DNA of 64,000 nucleotides from Setophaga petechia (taxonomy: Eukaryota > Chordata > Aves > Passeriformes > Parulidae): the NCBI GenBank assembly GCA_024362935.1, contig JANCRA010000001.1:53293501-53357500 (forward strand). The letters are read 5' to 3'. Below are positions 37,020 to 50,354 of the stretch, one piece after another (the stretch's first letter is position 1; each line of letters starts with the position of its first letter). Under the pieces are notes generated by a model. The model was not told the origin of the DNA. It made no database searches and saw only the letters and a list, made by a program, of their open reading frames with translations. A program made the translations under genes and the position numbers.

Positions 37020-38773
37020 TTACGCCTAGGGTAAGGGTTTTTTAATCCAGAAAGCCCTGAGCTCCAGGCACACTGCAACTGCAAAAGGCATCCCAAGGGG
37101 AGCCCAAAAGCTCCACAACATGGCTGCCTCCACAGCTTTTTCTTTGGTGCCATCCCTAACCCTAGGCTGATTTACCTGTCTAGGGCTAGGGTTAGGGTTA
37201 CGCCTAGGGTTAGGGTTTTTTAAATGAGAAAGGCTTGAGCTCCAGACACAATTCAGCAGGCAAAGGCATCCCAAGGGGATCGAAAAAGTGCCGCAACATG
37301 GCTGCCTCCGCACATTTTTCCTTGGGACCGTCCCTAACCCTAGGCTGATTGGCCAGTTTAGTAGTTAGGGTTACGCCTAGGGTAAGGGTTTTTTAATCCA
37401 GAAAGCCCTGAGCTCCAGGCACACTGCAACTGCAAAAGGTATCCCAAGGGGAGCGCAAAAGCGCCGTGACATCGCTGCCTCCACAGCTTTTTCTTTGGTG
37501 CCATCCCTAACCCTAGGCTGATTTACCTGTCTAGGGCTAGGGTTAGGGTTACGCCTAGGGTTAGGGTTTTTGAAATGAGAAAGGCTTGAGCTCCAGACAC
37601 AATTCAGCTGGCAAAGGAATCCCAAGGGGATCGAAAAAGTGCCACAACATGGCTGCCTCCCCACATTTTTCCTTGGGACCGTCCCTAACCCTAGGCTGAT
37701 TGACCAGTTTAGGGGTTAGGGTTACGCCTAGGGTAAGGGTTTTTTAATCCAGAAAGCCCTGAGCTCCAGGCACACTGCAACTGCAAAAGGCATCCCAAGG
37801 GGAGCCCAAAAGCTCCACAACATGGCTGCCTCCACAGCTTTTTCTTTGGTGCCATCCCTAACCCTAGGCTGATTTACCTGTCTAGGGCTAGGGTTAGGGT
37901 TACGCCTAGGGTTAGGGTTTTTTAAATGAGAAAGGCTTGAGCTCCAGACACAATTCAGCTGGCAAAGGCATCCCAAGGGGATCGAAAAGGTGCCGCAACA
38001 TGGCTGCCTCCGCACATTTTTCCTTGGGACCGTCCCTAACCCTAGGCTCATAGACCAGTTTAGGAGTTAGGGTCACGCCTAGGGTAAGGGTTTTTAAATC
38101 CAGAAAGCCCTGAGCTCCAGGCACGCTGCAACTGCAAAAGGTATCCCAAGGGGAGCGCAAAAGCTCCACAACATGGCTGCCTCCACAGCTTTTTCTTTGC
38201 TGCCATCCCTAACCCTAGGCTGATTTACCTGTCTAGGGCTAGGGTTAGGGTTAAGCCTAGGGTTAGGGTTTTTAAAATGAGAAAGGGTGAGCTCCAGACA
38301 CAATTCAGCAGGCAAAGGAATCCCAAGGGGATCGAAAAAGTGCCACAACATGGCTGCCTCCGCACATTTTTCCTTGGGACCGTCTCTAACCCTAGGCTGA
38401 TTGACCAGTTTAGCGGTTAGGGTTACGCCTAGGGTAAGGGTTTTTTAATCCAGAAAGCCCTGAGCTCCAGGCACACTGCAACTGCAAAAGGTATCCCAAG
38501 GGGAGCGCAAAAGCGCCGCGACATGGCTGCCTCCACAGATTTTTCTTTGGTGCCATCCCTAACCCTAGGCTGATTTACCTGTCTAGGGCTAGGGTTAGGG
38601 TTACGCCTAGGGTTAGGGTTTTTGAAATGAGAAAGGCTTGAGCTCCAGACACAATTCAGCAGGCAAAGGCATCCCAAGGGGATCGAAAAAGTGCCACAAC
38701 ATAGCTGCCTCCGCACATTTTTCCTTGGGACCGTCCCTAACCCTAGGCTGAATTACCACTTTAGGGGTTAGGG

Positions 38774-39475
38774 TTACGCCTAGGGTAAGGGTTTTTTAAT
38801 CCAGAATGCCCTGAGCTCCAGGCACGCTGCAACTGCAAAAGGTATCCCAAGGGGAGCGCAAAAGCGCCACAACATGGCTGCCTCCACAGCTTTTTCTTTG
38901 GTGCCATCCCTAACCCTAGGCTGATTTACCTGTCTAGGGCTAGAGTTAGGGTTACGCCTAGGGTTAGGGTTTTTTAAATGAGAAAGGCTTGAGCTCCAGA
39001 CACAATTCACCTTGCAAAGGTATCCCTAGGGGATCGAAAAAGTGCCACAACATGGCTGCCTCCGCACATTTTTCCTTGGGACCGTCCCTAACCGTAGGCT
39101 GATTGACCTATTTTGGGGTTAGGGTTACGCCTAGGGTAAGGGTTGTTTAATCCAGAAAGCCCTGAGCTCCAGGCACACTGCAACTGCAAAAGGTATCCCA
39201 AGGGGAGCGCAAAAGCTCCACAACATGGCTGCCTCCACAGCTTTTTCTTTGGTGCCATCCCTAACCCTAGGCTGATTTACCTGTCTAGGGCTAGAGTTAG
39301 GGTTACGCCTAGAGTTAGGGTTTTTTAAATGAGAAAGGCTTGAGCTCCAGACACAATTCAGCTGGCAAAGGCATCCCAAGGGGATCGAAAAAGTGCCACA
39401 ACATGGCTGCCTCCGCACATTTTTCCTTGGGATCGTCCCTAACCCTAGGCTGATTGACCAGTTTAGGGGTTAGGG
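38774..39475 (+). repeat. Marked two-dimer block, copy 3 of 3
   Basis: This carries the same markers as the copies at 34564 and 36318, with ACCGTAGGCTGATTG beginning at 39091. The T-run after TAAGGG is the usual six T here, where the first two copies have GGGTTTTTAAATCC or GGTTTTTAAATCC. Confidence 0.83.
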
Positions 39476-42400
39476 TTACGCCTAGGGTAAGGGTTGTTTA
39501 ATCCAGAAAGCCCTGAGCTCCAGGCACACTGCAACTGCAAAAGGTATCCCAAGGGGAGCGCAAAAGCGCCGCGACATGGCTGCCTCCACAGCTTTTTCTT
39601 TGGTGCCATCCCGAACCCTAGGCTGATTTACCTGTCTAGGGCTAGGGTTAGGGTTACGCCTAGGGTTAGGGTTTTTTAAATGAGAAAGGCTTGAGCTCCA
39701 GACACAATTCAGCTGGCAAAGGCATCCCAAGGGGATCGAAAAAGTGCCACAACATGGCTGCCTCCGCACATTTTTCCTTGGGACCGTCCCTAACCCTAGG
39801 CTGATTGACCTGTTTTGGGATTAGGGTTACGCCAAGGGTAAGGGTTGTTTAATCCAAAAAGCCCTGAGCTCCAGGCACACTGCAACTGCAAAAGGTATCC
39901 CAAGGGGAGCGCAAAAGCGCCACGACATCGCTGCCTCCACAGCTTTTTCTTTGGTGCCATCCCTAACCCTAGGCTGATTTACCTGTCTAGGGCTAGGGTT
40001 AGGGTTACGCCTAGGGTTAGGGTTTTTTAAATGAGAAAGGCTTGAGCTCCAGAAACAATTCAGCTGGCAAAGGCATCCCAAGGCGATCGAAAAAGTGCCA
40101 CAACATGGCTGCCTCCCCACATTTTTCCTTGGGACCGTCCCTAACCCTAGGCTGATTGACCAGTTTCGTAGTTAGGGTCATGCCTAGGGTAAGGGTTTTT
40201 TAATCCAAAAATCCCTGAGCTCCAGGCACACTGCAACTGCAAAAGGTATCCCAAGGGGAGCGCAAAAGCACCACAACATGGCTGCCTCCACAGCTTTTTC
40301 TTTGGTGCCATCCCTAACCCTAGGCTGATTTACCTGTCTAGGGCTAGGGTTAGGGTTAAGCCTAGGGTTAGGGTTTTTGAAATGAGAAAGACTGGAGCTC
40401 CAGACACAATTCAGCTGGCAAAGTCATCCCAAGGGGATCGAAAAAGTGCCACAACATGGCTGCCTCCCCACATTTTTCCTTGGGACCGTCCCTAACCCTA
40501 GGCTGATTGACCAGTTTAGGGGTTAGGGTTACGCCTAGGGTAAGGGTTTTTTAATCCAGAAAGCCCTGAGCTCCAGGCACACTGCAACTGCAAAAGGTAT
40601 CCCAAGGGGAGCGCAAAAGCGCCGCGACATCGCTGCCTCCACAGCTTTTTCTTTGCTGCCATCCCTAAGCCTAGGCTGATTACTTGTCTAGGGCTAGGGT
40701 TAGGGTTACGCCTAGGGTTAGGGTTTTTTAAATGAGAAAGGCTTGAGCTCCAGACACAATTCAGCTGGCAAAGGCATCCCAAGGGGATCGAAAAAGTGCC
40801 GCAACATGGCTGCCTCCGCACATTTTTCCTTGGGACCGTCCCTAACCCTAGGCTGATTGACCAGTTTAGTAGTTAATGTTATGCCTAGGGTAAGGGTTTT
40901 TTTAATCCAGAAAGCCCTGAGCTCCAGGTACACTGCAACTGCAAAAGGTATCCCAAGGGGAGCGCAAAAGCGCCGCGACATCGCTGCCTCCACAGGTTTT
41001 TCTTTGGTGCCATCCCTAACCCTAGGCTGATTTACCTGTCTAGGGCTAGAGTTAGGGTTACGCCTAGGGTTAGGGTTTTTTAAATGAGAAAGGCTTGAGC
41101 TCCAGACACAATTCAGCTGGCAAAGGCATCCCAAGGGGATCGAAAAAGTGCCACAACATGGCTGCCTCCGCACATTTTTCCTTGGGACCGTCCCTAACCC
41201 TAGGCTGATTGACCAGTTTAGTAGTTAGGGTTACGCCTAGGGTAAGGGTTTTTTAATCCAGAAAGCCCTGAGCTCCAGGCACACTGCAACTGCAAAAGGT
41301 ATCCCAAGGGGAGCGCAAAAGCGCCGCGACATCGCTGCCTCCACAGCTTTTTCTTTGGTGCCATCCCTAACCCTAGGCTGATTTACCTGTCTAGGGCTAG
41401 GGTTAGGGTTACGCCTAGGGTTAGGGTTTTTTAAATGAGAAAGGCTTGAGCTCCAGACACAATTCAGCTGGCAAAGGCATCCCAAGGGGATCGAAAATGT
41501 GCAACAACATGGCTGCCTCCGCACATTTTTCCTTGGGACCGTCCCTAACCCTAGGCTGATTGACCAGTTTAGGGGTTAGGGTTAGGCCTAGGGTAAGGGT
41601 TTTTTAATCCAAAAAGCCCTGAGCTCCAGGCACGCTGCAACTGCAAAAGGTATCCCAAGGGGAGCGCAAAAGCAACACAACATGGCTGCCTCCACAGCTT
41701 TTACTTTGGTGCCATCCCTTACCCTAGGCTGATTTACCTGTCTAGGGCTAGGGTTAGGGTTACGCCTAGGGTTAGGATTTTTAAATGAGAAAGACTTGAG
41801 CTCCAGACACAATTCAACTGGAAAAGGCATCCCAAGGGGATCGAAAAAGTGCCACAACATGGTTGCCTCCGCACATTTTTCCTTGGGACCGTCCCTAACC
41901 CTAGGCTGATTGACCAGTTTAGTAGTTAGGGTTACGCCTAGGGTAAGGGTTTTTTAATCCAGAAAGCCCTGAGCTCCAGGCACACTGCAACTGCAAAAGG
42001 TATCCCAAGGGGAGCGCAAAAGCAACACAACATGGCTGCCTCCACAGCTTTTTCTTTGCTGCCATCCCTAACCCTAGGCTCATTTACCTGTCTAGGGCTA
42101 GGGTTAGGGTTACGCCTAGGGTTAGGGTTTTTTAAATGAGAAAGGCTTGAGCTCCAGACACAATGCACCTGGCAAAGGCATCCCAAGTGGATCGAAAAAG
42201 TGCCACAACATGGCTGCCTCCGCACATTTTTCCTTGGGACCGTCCCTAACCCTAGGCTGATTGACCAGTTTCGTAGTTAGGGTCACGCCTAGGGTAAGGG
42301 TTTTTTAATCCAGAAAGCCCTGAGCTCCAGGCACACTGCAACTGCAAAAGGTATCCCAAGGGGAGCGCAAAAGCGCCGCGACATGGCTGCCTCCACAGCT

Positions 42401-44661
42401 TTTTCTTTGGTGCCATCCCTAACCCTAGGCTGATTTACCTGTCTAGGGCTAGGGTTAGGGTTACGCCTAGGGTTAGGGTTTTTTAAATGAGAAAGGCTTG
42501 AGCTCCAGACACAATTCAGCTGGCAAAGGCATCCCAAGGGGATGGAAAAAGTGCCACAACATTGCTGCCTCCGCACATTTTTCCTTGGGACCGTCCCTAA
42601 CCCTAGGTTTATTGACCAGTTTAGGGGTTAGGGTTACGCCTAGGGTAAGGGTTTTTTAATCCAAAAAGCCCTGAGCTCCAGGCACACTGCAACTGCAAAA
42701 GGTATCCCAAGGGGAGCGCAAATGCGGCACGACATCGCTGCCTTCACAGATTTTTCTTTGGTGCCATCCCTACCCCTTTTCTGTTTTACCTGTCTAGGGC
42801 TAGAGTTAGGGTTACGCCTAGGGTTAGGGTTTTTTAAATGAGAAAGGCTTGAGCTCCAGACACAATTCAGCTGGCAAAGGTATCCCAAGGGGATCGAAAA
42901 AGTGCCACAACATGGCTGCCTCCGCACATTTTTCCTTGGGACCGTCCCTAACCCTAGGCTGATTGACCTGTTTTGGGGTTAGGGTTACGCCAAGGGTAAG
43001 GGTTGTTTAATCCAAAAAGCCCTGAGCTCCAGGCACACTGCAACTGCAAAAGGTATCCCAAGGGGAGCGCAAAAGCGCCGCGACATGGCTGCCTCCACAG
43101 CTTTTTCTTTGGTGCCATCCCTAACCCTAGGCTGATTTACCTGTCTAGGGCTAGGGTTAGGGTTCCGCCTAGGGTTAGGGTTTTTTAAATGAGAAAGGCT
43201 TGAGCTCCAGACACAATTCAGCTGGCAAAGGCATCCCAAGGGGATCGAAAAAGTGCCGCAACATGGCTGCCTCCGCACATTTTTCCTTGGGACCGTCCCT
43301 AACCCTAGGCTGATTGACCAGTTTAGTAGTTAGGGTTACGCCTAGGGTAAGGGTTTTTTAATCCAGAAAGCCCTGAGCTCCAGGCACACTGCAACTGCAA
43401 AAGGTATCCCAAGGGGAGCGCAAAAGCGCCACGACATCGCTGCCTCCACAGCTTTTTCTTTGCTGCCATCCCTAAGACTAGGCTGATTACCTGTCTAGGG
43501 CTAGGGTTAGGGTTACGCCTAGGGTTAGGGTTTTTTAAATGAGAAAGGCTTGAGCTCCAGACACAATTCACCTGGCAAAGGCATCCCAAGTGGATCGAAA
43601 AAGTGCCACAACATGGCTGCCTCCGCACATTTTTCCTTGGGACCGTCCCTAACCCTAGGCTGATTGACCAGTTTAGTAGTTAGGGTTACGCCTAGGGTAA
43701 GGGTTTTTTAATCCAGAAAGCCCTGAGCTCCAGGCACACTGCAACTGCAAAAGGTATCCCAAGGGGACCGCAAAAGCGCCGCGACATGGCTGCCTCCACA
43801 GCTTTTCTTTGCTGCCATCCCTAACCCTAGGCGGATTTACCTGTCTAGGGCTAGGGTTAGGGTTACGCCTAGGGTTAGGGTTTTTTAAATGAGAAAGGCT
43901 TGAGCTCCAGACACAATTCAGCTGGTAAAAGGCATCCCAAGGGGATCGAAAACGTGCAACAACATGGCTGCCTCCGCACATTTTTCCTTGGGACCGTCCC
44001 TAACCCTAGGCTGATTGACCAGTTTAGGGGTTAGGGTTAGGCCTAGGGTAAGGGTTTTTTAATCCAGAAAGCCCTGAGCTCCAGGCACACTGCAAATGCA
44101 AAAGGTATCCCAAGGGGAGCGCAAAAGCAACACAACATGGCTGCCTCCACAGCTTTTTCTTTGCTGCCATCCCTAACCCTAGGCTGATTTACCTGTCTAG
44201 GGCTAGGGTTAGGGTTACGCCTAGGGTTAGGGTTTTTTAAATGAGAAAGGCTTGAGCTCCAGACACAATTCACCTGGCAAAGGCATCCCAAGGGGATCGA
44301 AAAAGTGCCACAACATTGCTGCCTCCGCACATTTTTCCTTGGGACCGTCCCTAACCCTAGGCTGATTGACCAGTTTAGGGGTTAGGGTTACGCCTAGGGT
44401 AAGGGTTTTTTAATCCAAAAAGCCCTGAGCTCCAGGCACACTGCAACTGCAAAAGGTATCCCAAGGGGAGCGCAAAAGCGCCGCGACATCGCTGCCTCCA
44501 CAGATTTTTCTTTGGTGCCATCCCTACCCTTTTTCTGTTTTACCTGTCTAGGGCTAGAGTAAGGGTTACGCCTAGGGTTAGGGTTTTTTAAATGAGAAAG
44601 GCTTGAGCTCCAGACACAATTCAGCTGGCAAAGGTATCCCAAGGGGATCGAAAAAGTGCCA

Positions 44662-44673
44662 CAACATGGCGGC
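44662..44673 (+). promoter_or_regulatory. YY1-type site (CAACATGGCGGC) in a B half
   Basis: Same full match to CAANATGGCGGC, in the B half of the dimer starting at 44388, next to the variant CCGCAAATTTTTCC. Confidence 0.4.
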
Positions 44674-46065
44674 CTCCGCAAATTTTTCCTTGGGACCGTC
44701 CCTAACCCTAGGCTGATTGACCTGTTTTGGGGTTAGGGTTACGCCAAGGGTAAGGGTTGTTTAATCCAAAAAGCCCTGAGCTCCAGGCACACTGCAACTG
44801 CAAAAGGTATCCCAAGGGGAGCGCAAAAGCGCCGCGACATGGCTGCCTCCACAGCTTTTTCTTTGGTGCCATCCCTAACCCTAGGCTGATTTACCTGTCT
44901 AGGGCTAGGGTTAGGGTTCCGCCTAGGGTTAGGGTTTTTTAAATGAGAAAGGCTTGAGCTCCAGAAACAATTCAGCTGGCAAAGGCATCCCAAGGGGATC
45001 GAAAAAGTGCCACAACATGGCTGCCTCCGCACATTTTTCCTTGGGACCGTCCCTAACCCTAGGCTGATTGACCAGTTTAGTAGTTAGGGTTACGCCTAGG
45101 GTAAGGGGTTTTTAATCCAGAAAGCCCTGAGCTCCAGGCACACTGCAACTGCAAAAGGTATCCCAAGGGGAGCGCAAAAGCGCCACGACATCGCTGCCTC
45201 CACAGCTTTTTCTTTGGTGCCATCCCTAACCCTAGGCTGATTTACCTGTCTAGGGCTAGGGTTAGGGTTACGCCTAGGGTTAGGGTTTTTTAAATGAGAA
45301 AGGCTTGAGCTCCAGAAACAATTCAGCTGGCAAAGGCATCCCAAGGGGATCGAAAAAGTGCCACAACATGGCTGCCTCCGCACATTTTTCCTTGGGACCG
45401 TCCCTAACCCTAGGCTGATTGACCACTTTAGTAGTTAGGGTTACGCCTAGGGTAAGGGTTTTTTAATCCAGAAAGCCCAGAGGTCCAGGCACACTGCAAC
45501 TGCAAAAGGTATCCCAAGGGGAGCGCAAAATCGCCACGACATCGCTGCCTCCACAGATTTTTCTTTGGTGCCATCCCTAACCCTAGGCTGATTTACCTGT
45601 CTAGGGCTAGGGTTAGGGTTACGCCTAGGGTTAGGGTTTTTTAAATGAGAAAGGCTTGAGCTCCAGACACAATTCAGCTGGCAAAGGCATCACAAGGGGA
45701 TCGAAAACGTGCAACAACATGGCTGCCTCCCCACATTTTTCCTTGGGACCGTCCCTAACCCTAGGCTGATTGACCAGTTTAGGGGTTAGGGTTACGCCTA
45801 GGGTAAGGGTTTTTTAATCCAGAAAGCCCTGAGCTCCAGGCACACTGCAACTGCAAAAGGTATCCCAAGGAGAGCGCAAAAGCGCCACAACATGGCTGCC
45901 TCCACAGCTTTTTCTTTGGTGCCATCCCTAACCCTAGGCTGATTTACCTGTCTAGGGCTAGGGTTAGGGTTAAGCCTAGGGTTAGGGTTTTTTAAATGAG
46001 AAAGGCTTGAGCTCCAGACACAATTCAGCTGGCAAAGGCATCCCAAGGGGATCGAAAAAGTGCCA

Positions 46066-46077
46066 CAACATGGCGGC
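46066..46077 (+). promoter_or_regulatory. YY1-type site (CAACATGGCGGC) in a B half
   Basis: Same full match, in the B half of the dimer starting at 45792. The B-half full matches are scattered, so they are more likely recurrent or inherited point variants than a conserved subfamily. Confidence 0.4.
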
Positions 46078-49000
46078 CTCCGCACATTTTTCCTTGGGAC
46101 CGTCCCTAACCCTAGGCTGATTGACCTGTTTTGGGGTTAGGGTTACGCCTAGGGTAAGGGTTGTTTAATCCAGAAAGCCCTGAGCTCCAGGCACACTGCA
46201 ACTGCAAAAGGTATCCCAAGGGGAGCGCAAAAGCGCCGCGACATCGCTACCTCCACAGCTTTTTCTTTGCTGCCATCCCTAACCCTAGGCTGATTTACCT
46301 GTCTAGGGCTAGGGTTAGGGTTACGCCTAGGGTTAAAGTTTTTTAAATGAGAAAGGCTTGAGCTCCAGACACAATTCAGCTGGCAAAGGCATCCCAAGGG
46401 GATCGAAAAAGTGCCACAACATGGCTTCCTCCGCACATTTTTCCTTGGGACCGTCCCTAACCCTAGGCTGATTGACCAGTTTAGGGGTTAGGGTTACGCC
46501 TAGGGTAAGGGTTTTTTAATCCAGAAAGCCCTGAGCTCCAGGCACACTGCAACTGCAAAAGGTATCCCAAGTGGAGCGCAAGAGCGCCACAACATGGCTG
46601 CCTCCACAGCTTTTTCTTTGCTGCCATCCCTAACCCTAGGCTGATTTACCTGTCTAGGGCTAGGGTTAGGGTTACGCCTAGGGTTAGGGTTTTTTAAATG
46701 AGAAAAGTTTGAGCTCCAGACACAATTCAGCTGGCAAAGGCATCCCAAGGGGATCGAAAAATTGCCGCAACATGGCTGCCTCCTCACATTTTTCCTTGGG
46801 ACCGTCCCTAACCCTAGGCTGATTGACCAGTTTAGTAGTTAGGGTTACGCCGGGGGTAAGGGTTTTTTAATCCAGAAAGCCCTGAGCTCCAGGCACACTG
46901 CAACTGCAAAAGGTATCCCAAGGGGAGCGCAAAAGCGCCACGATATCGCTGCCTCCACAGATTTTTCTTTGGTGCCATCCCTAACCCTAGGCTGATTTAC
47001 CTGTCTAGGGCTAGGGTTAGGGTTACGCCTAGGGTTAGGGTTTTTTAAATGAGAAAGGCTTGAGCTCCAGACACAATTCACCTGGCAAAGGCATCCCAAG
47101 GGGATCGAAAAAGTGCCACAACATGGCTGCCTCCGCAGATTTTTCCTTGGGACCGTCCCTAACCCTAGGCTGATTGACCAGTTTAGGGGTTAGGGTTACG
47201 CCTAGGGTAAGGGTTTTTTAATCCAAAAATCCCTGAGCTCCAGGCACACTGCAACTGCAAAAGGTATCCCAAGGGGAGCGCAAAAGCACCACAACATGGC
47301 TGCCTCCACAGCTTTTTCTTTGGTGCCATCCCTAACCCTAGGCTGATTTACCTGTCTAGGGCTAGGGTTAGGGTTACGCCTAGGGTTAGGGTTTTTTAAA
47401 TGAGAAAGGCTTGAGCTCCAGACACAATTCACCTGGCAAAGGCATCCCAAGGGGATCGAAAAAGTGCCACAACATGGCTGCCTCCCCACATTTTTCCTTG
47501 GGACCGTCCCTAACCCTAGGCTGATTGACCAGTTTCGTAGTTAGGGTTACGCCTAGGGTAAGGGTTTTTTAATCCAGAAAGCCCTGAGCTCCAGGCACAC
47601 TGCAACTGCAAAAGGTATCCCAAGGGGAGCGCAAAAGCGCCGCGACATGGCTGCCTCCACAGCTTTTTCTTTGGTGCCATCCCTAACCCTAGGCTGATTT
47701 ACCTGTCTAGGGCTAGGGTTAGGGTTACGCCTAGGGTTAGGGTTTTTTAAATGAGAAAGGCTTGAGCTCCAGACACAATTCAGCTGGCAAAGGCATCCCA
47801 AGGGGATCGAAAAAGTGCCACAACATTGCTGCCTCCGCACATTTTTCCTTGGGACCGTCCCTAACCCTAGGCTGATTGACCAGTTTAGGGGTTAGGGTTA
47901 CGCCTAGGGTAAGGGTTTTTTAACCCAAAAAGCCCTGAGCTCCAGGCACACTGCAACTGCAAAAGGTATCCCAAGGGGAGCGCAAAAGCGCCGCGACATC
48001 GCTGCCTCCACAGATTTTTCTTTGGTGCCATCCCTACCCTTTTTCTGTTTTACCTGTCTAGGGCTAGAGTAAGGGTTACGCCTAGAATTAGGGTTTTTTA
48101 AATGAGAAAGGCTTGAGCTCCAGACACAATTCAGCTGGCAAAGGTATCCCAAGGGGATCGAAAAAGTGCCACAACATGGCTGCCTCCGCACATTTTTCCT
48201 TGGGACCGTCCCTAACCCTAGGCTGATTGACCTGTTTTGGGGTTAGGGTTACGCCAAGGGTAAGGGTTTTTAAATCCAAAAAGCCCTGAGCTCCAGGCAC
48301 ACTGCAACTGCAAAAGGTATCCCAAGGGGAGCGCAAAAGCGCCGCGACATGGCTGCCTCCACAGCTTTTTCTTTGGTGCCATCCCTACCCTTTTTCTGTT
48401 TTACCTGTTTAGGGCTAGAGTAAGGGTTACGCCTAGGGTTAGGGTTTTTTAAATGAGAAAGGCTTGAGCTCCAGACACAATTCAGCAGGCAAAGGCATCC
48501 CAAGGGGATCGAAAAAGTGCCATAACATGGCTGCCTCCGCACATTTTTCCTTGGGACCGTCCCTAACCCTAGGCTGATTGACCTGTTTTGGGGTTAGGGT
48601 TACGCCAAGGGTAAGGGTTGTTTAATCCAAAAAGCCCTGAGCTCCAGGCACACTGCAACTGCAAAAGGTATCCCAAGGGGAGCGCAAAAGCGCCGCGACA
48701 TGGCTGCCTCCACAGCTTTTTCTTTGGTGCCATCCCTAACCCTAGGCTGATTTACCTGTCTAGGGCTAGGGTTAGGGTTCCGCCTAGGTTTAGGGTTTTT
48801 TAAATGAGAAAGGCTTGAGCTCCAGACACAATTCAGCTGGCAAAGGCATCCCAAGGGGATCGAAAAAGTGCCACAACATGGCTGCCTCCGCACATTTTTC
48901 CTTGGGACCGTCCCTAACCCTAGGCTGATTGACCAGTTTAGTAGTTAGGGTTACGCCTAGGGTAAGGGTTTTTTAATCCAGAAAGCCCTGAGCTCCAGGC

Positions 49001-50354
49001 ACACTGCAACTGCAAAAGGTATCCCAAGGGGAGCGCAAAAGCGCCACGACATCGCTGCCTCCACAGCTTTTTCTTTGGTGCCATCCCTAACCCTAGGCTG
49101 ATTTACCTGTCTAGGGCTAGGGTTAGGGTTACGCCTAGGGTTAGGGTTTTTTAAATGAGAAAGGCTTGAGCTCCAGAAACAATTCAGCTGGCAAAGGCAT
49201 CCCAAGGGGATCGAAAAAGTGCCACAACATGGCTGCCTCCGCACATTTTTCCTTGGGACCGTCCCTAACCCTAGGCTGATTGACCACTTTAGTAGTTAGG
49301 GTTACGCCTAGGGTAAGGGTTTTTTAATCCAGAAAGCCCAGAGGTCCAGGCACACTGCAACTGCAAAAGGTATCCCAAGGGGAGTGCAAAATCGCCACAA
49401 CATGGCTGCCTCCACAGCTTTTTCTTTGGTGCCATCCCTAACCCTAGGCTGATTTACCTGTCTAGGGCTAGGGTTAGGGTTATGCCTAGGGTTAGAGTTT
49501 TTTAAATGAGAAAGGCTTGAGCTCCAGACACAATTCAGCTGGCAAAGGCATCCCAAGGGGATCGAAAAAGTGCCGCAACATGGCTGCCTCCGGACATTTT
49601 TCCTTGGGACCGTCCCTAACCCTAGGCTGATTGACCAGTTTGGTAGTTAGGGTTACGCCTAGGGTAAGGTTTTTTTAATCCAAAAAGCCCTGAGCTCCAG
49701 GCACACTGCAACTGCAAAAGGTATCCCAAGGGGAGCGCAAAATCGCCACGACATCGCTGCCTCCACAGATTTTTCTTTGGTGCCATCCCTACCCCTTGTC
49801 TGTTTTACCTGTCTAGGGCTAGAGTTAGGGTTACGCCTAGGGTTAGGGTTTTTTAAATGAGAAAGGCTTGAGCTCCAGACACAATTCAGCTGGCAAAGGT
49901 ATCCCAAGGGGATCGAAAAAGTGCCACAACATGGCTGCCTCCGCACATTTTTCCTTGGGACCGTCCCTAACCCTAGGCTGATTGACCAGTTTAGTAGTTA
50001 GGGTTACGCCTAGGGTAAGGGTTTTTAAATCCAGAAAGCCCTGAGCTCCAGGCACACTGCAACTGCAAAAGGTATCCCAAGGGGAGCGCAAAAGCGCCGC
50101 GACATCGCTGCCTCCACAGCTTTTTCTTTCGTGCCATCCCTAACCCTAGGCTGATTTACCTGTCTAGGGCTAGGGTTAGGGTTACGCCTAGGGTTAGGGT
50201 TTTTTAAATGAGAAAGGCTTGAGCTCCAGACACAATTCAGCAGGCAAAGGCATCCCAAGGGGATCGAAAAAGTGCCACAACATGGCTGCCTCCGCACATT
50301 TTTCCTTGGGACCGTCCCTAACCCTAGGCTGATTGACCAGTTTAGTAGTTAGGG

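Larger units (their letters stand above)
30001..41931 (+). repeat. More divergent dimer stretch (right-hand domain begins)
   Basis: From 30001 the unit types change. TTACGCCGGGGGTAAGGG first appears at 30001, GGGTTGTTTAATCC at 32475, and GAGCTGTTTAGGGGTTAGTG near 32437. B halves reading TTAAGCC become uncommon. Single-base losses occur in units 35968 (GCAAATGTATCC), 38073 (GAAAGGGTGAGC), 40529 (GCTGATTACTTG) and 41582 (GGATTTTTAAATG), with a one-T gain in 40879. No non-satellite sequence is present. Confidence 0.88.
41932..50354 (+). repeat. Mosaic of right-hand unit types
   Basis: The stretch contains twenty-four dimers from 41932 to 50004. A run of units with AACATTGCTGCC, then CCCTACCC-type, then GCCAAGGG/GTTGTTTAATCC markers recurs from 42283, 44037 and 47547. 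The first two are 1754 bp apart. Units at 45441 and 49302 share GCCCAGAGGTCCAGG and lie 3861 bp (eleven dimers) apart, as do their preceding neighbours 44739/48600 and 45090/48951. Unit 43336 shows the CTAAGACTAGGCTGATTACC one-base loss. Unit 43686 has one loss and one gain, leaving it 351 bp. Confidence 0.85.

Noticed and set aside
37345..37356. CCAAT-box-like GATTGGCC
   Set aside because: It is a single-base variant of GATTGACC in one unit, with no nearby promoter elements.
40718..41173. A longer minus-strand open frame of 151 codons
   Set aside because: It results from a T-run expansion that shifts the frame past the usual stops, joining one dimer to the next. The same happens near position 2-640. 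It is satellite sequence throughout.
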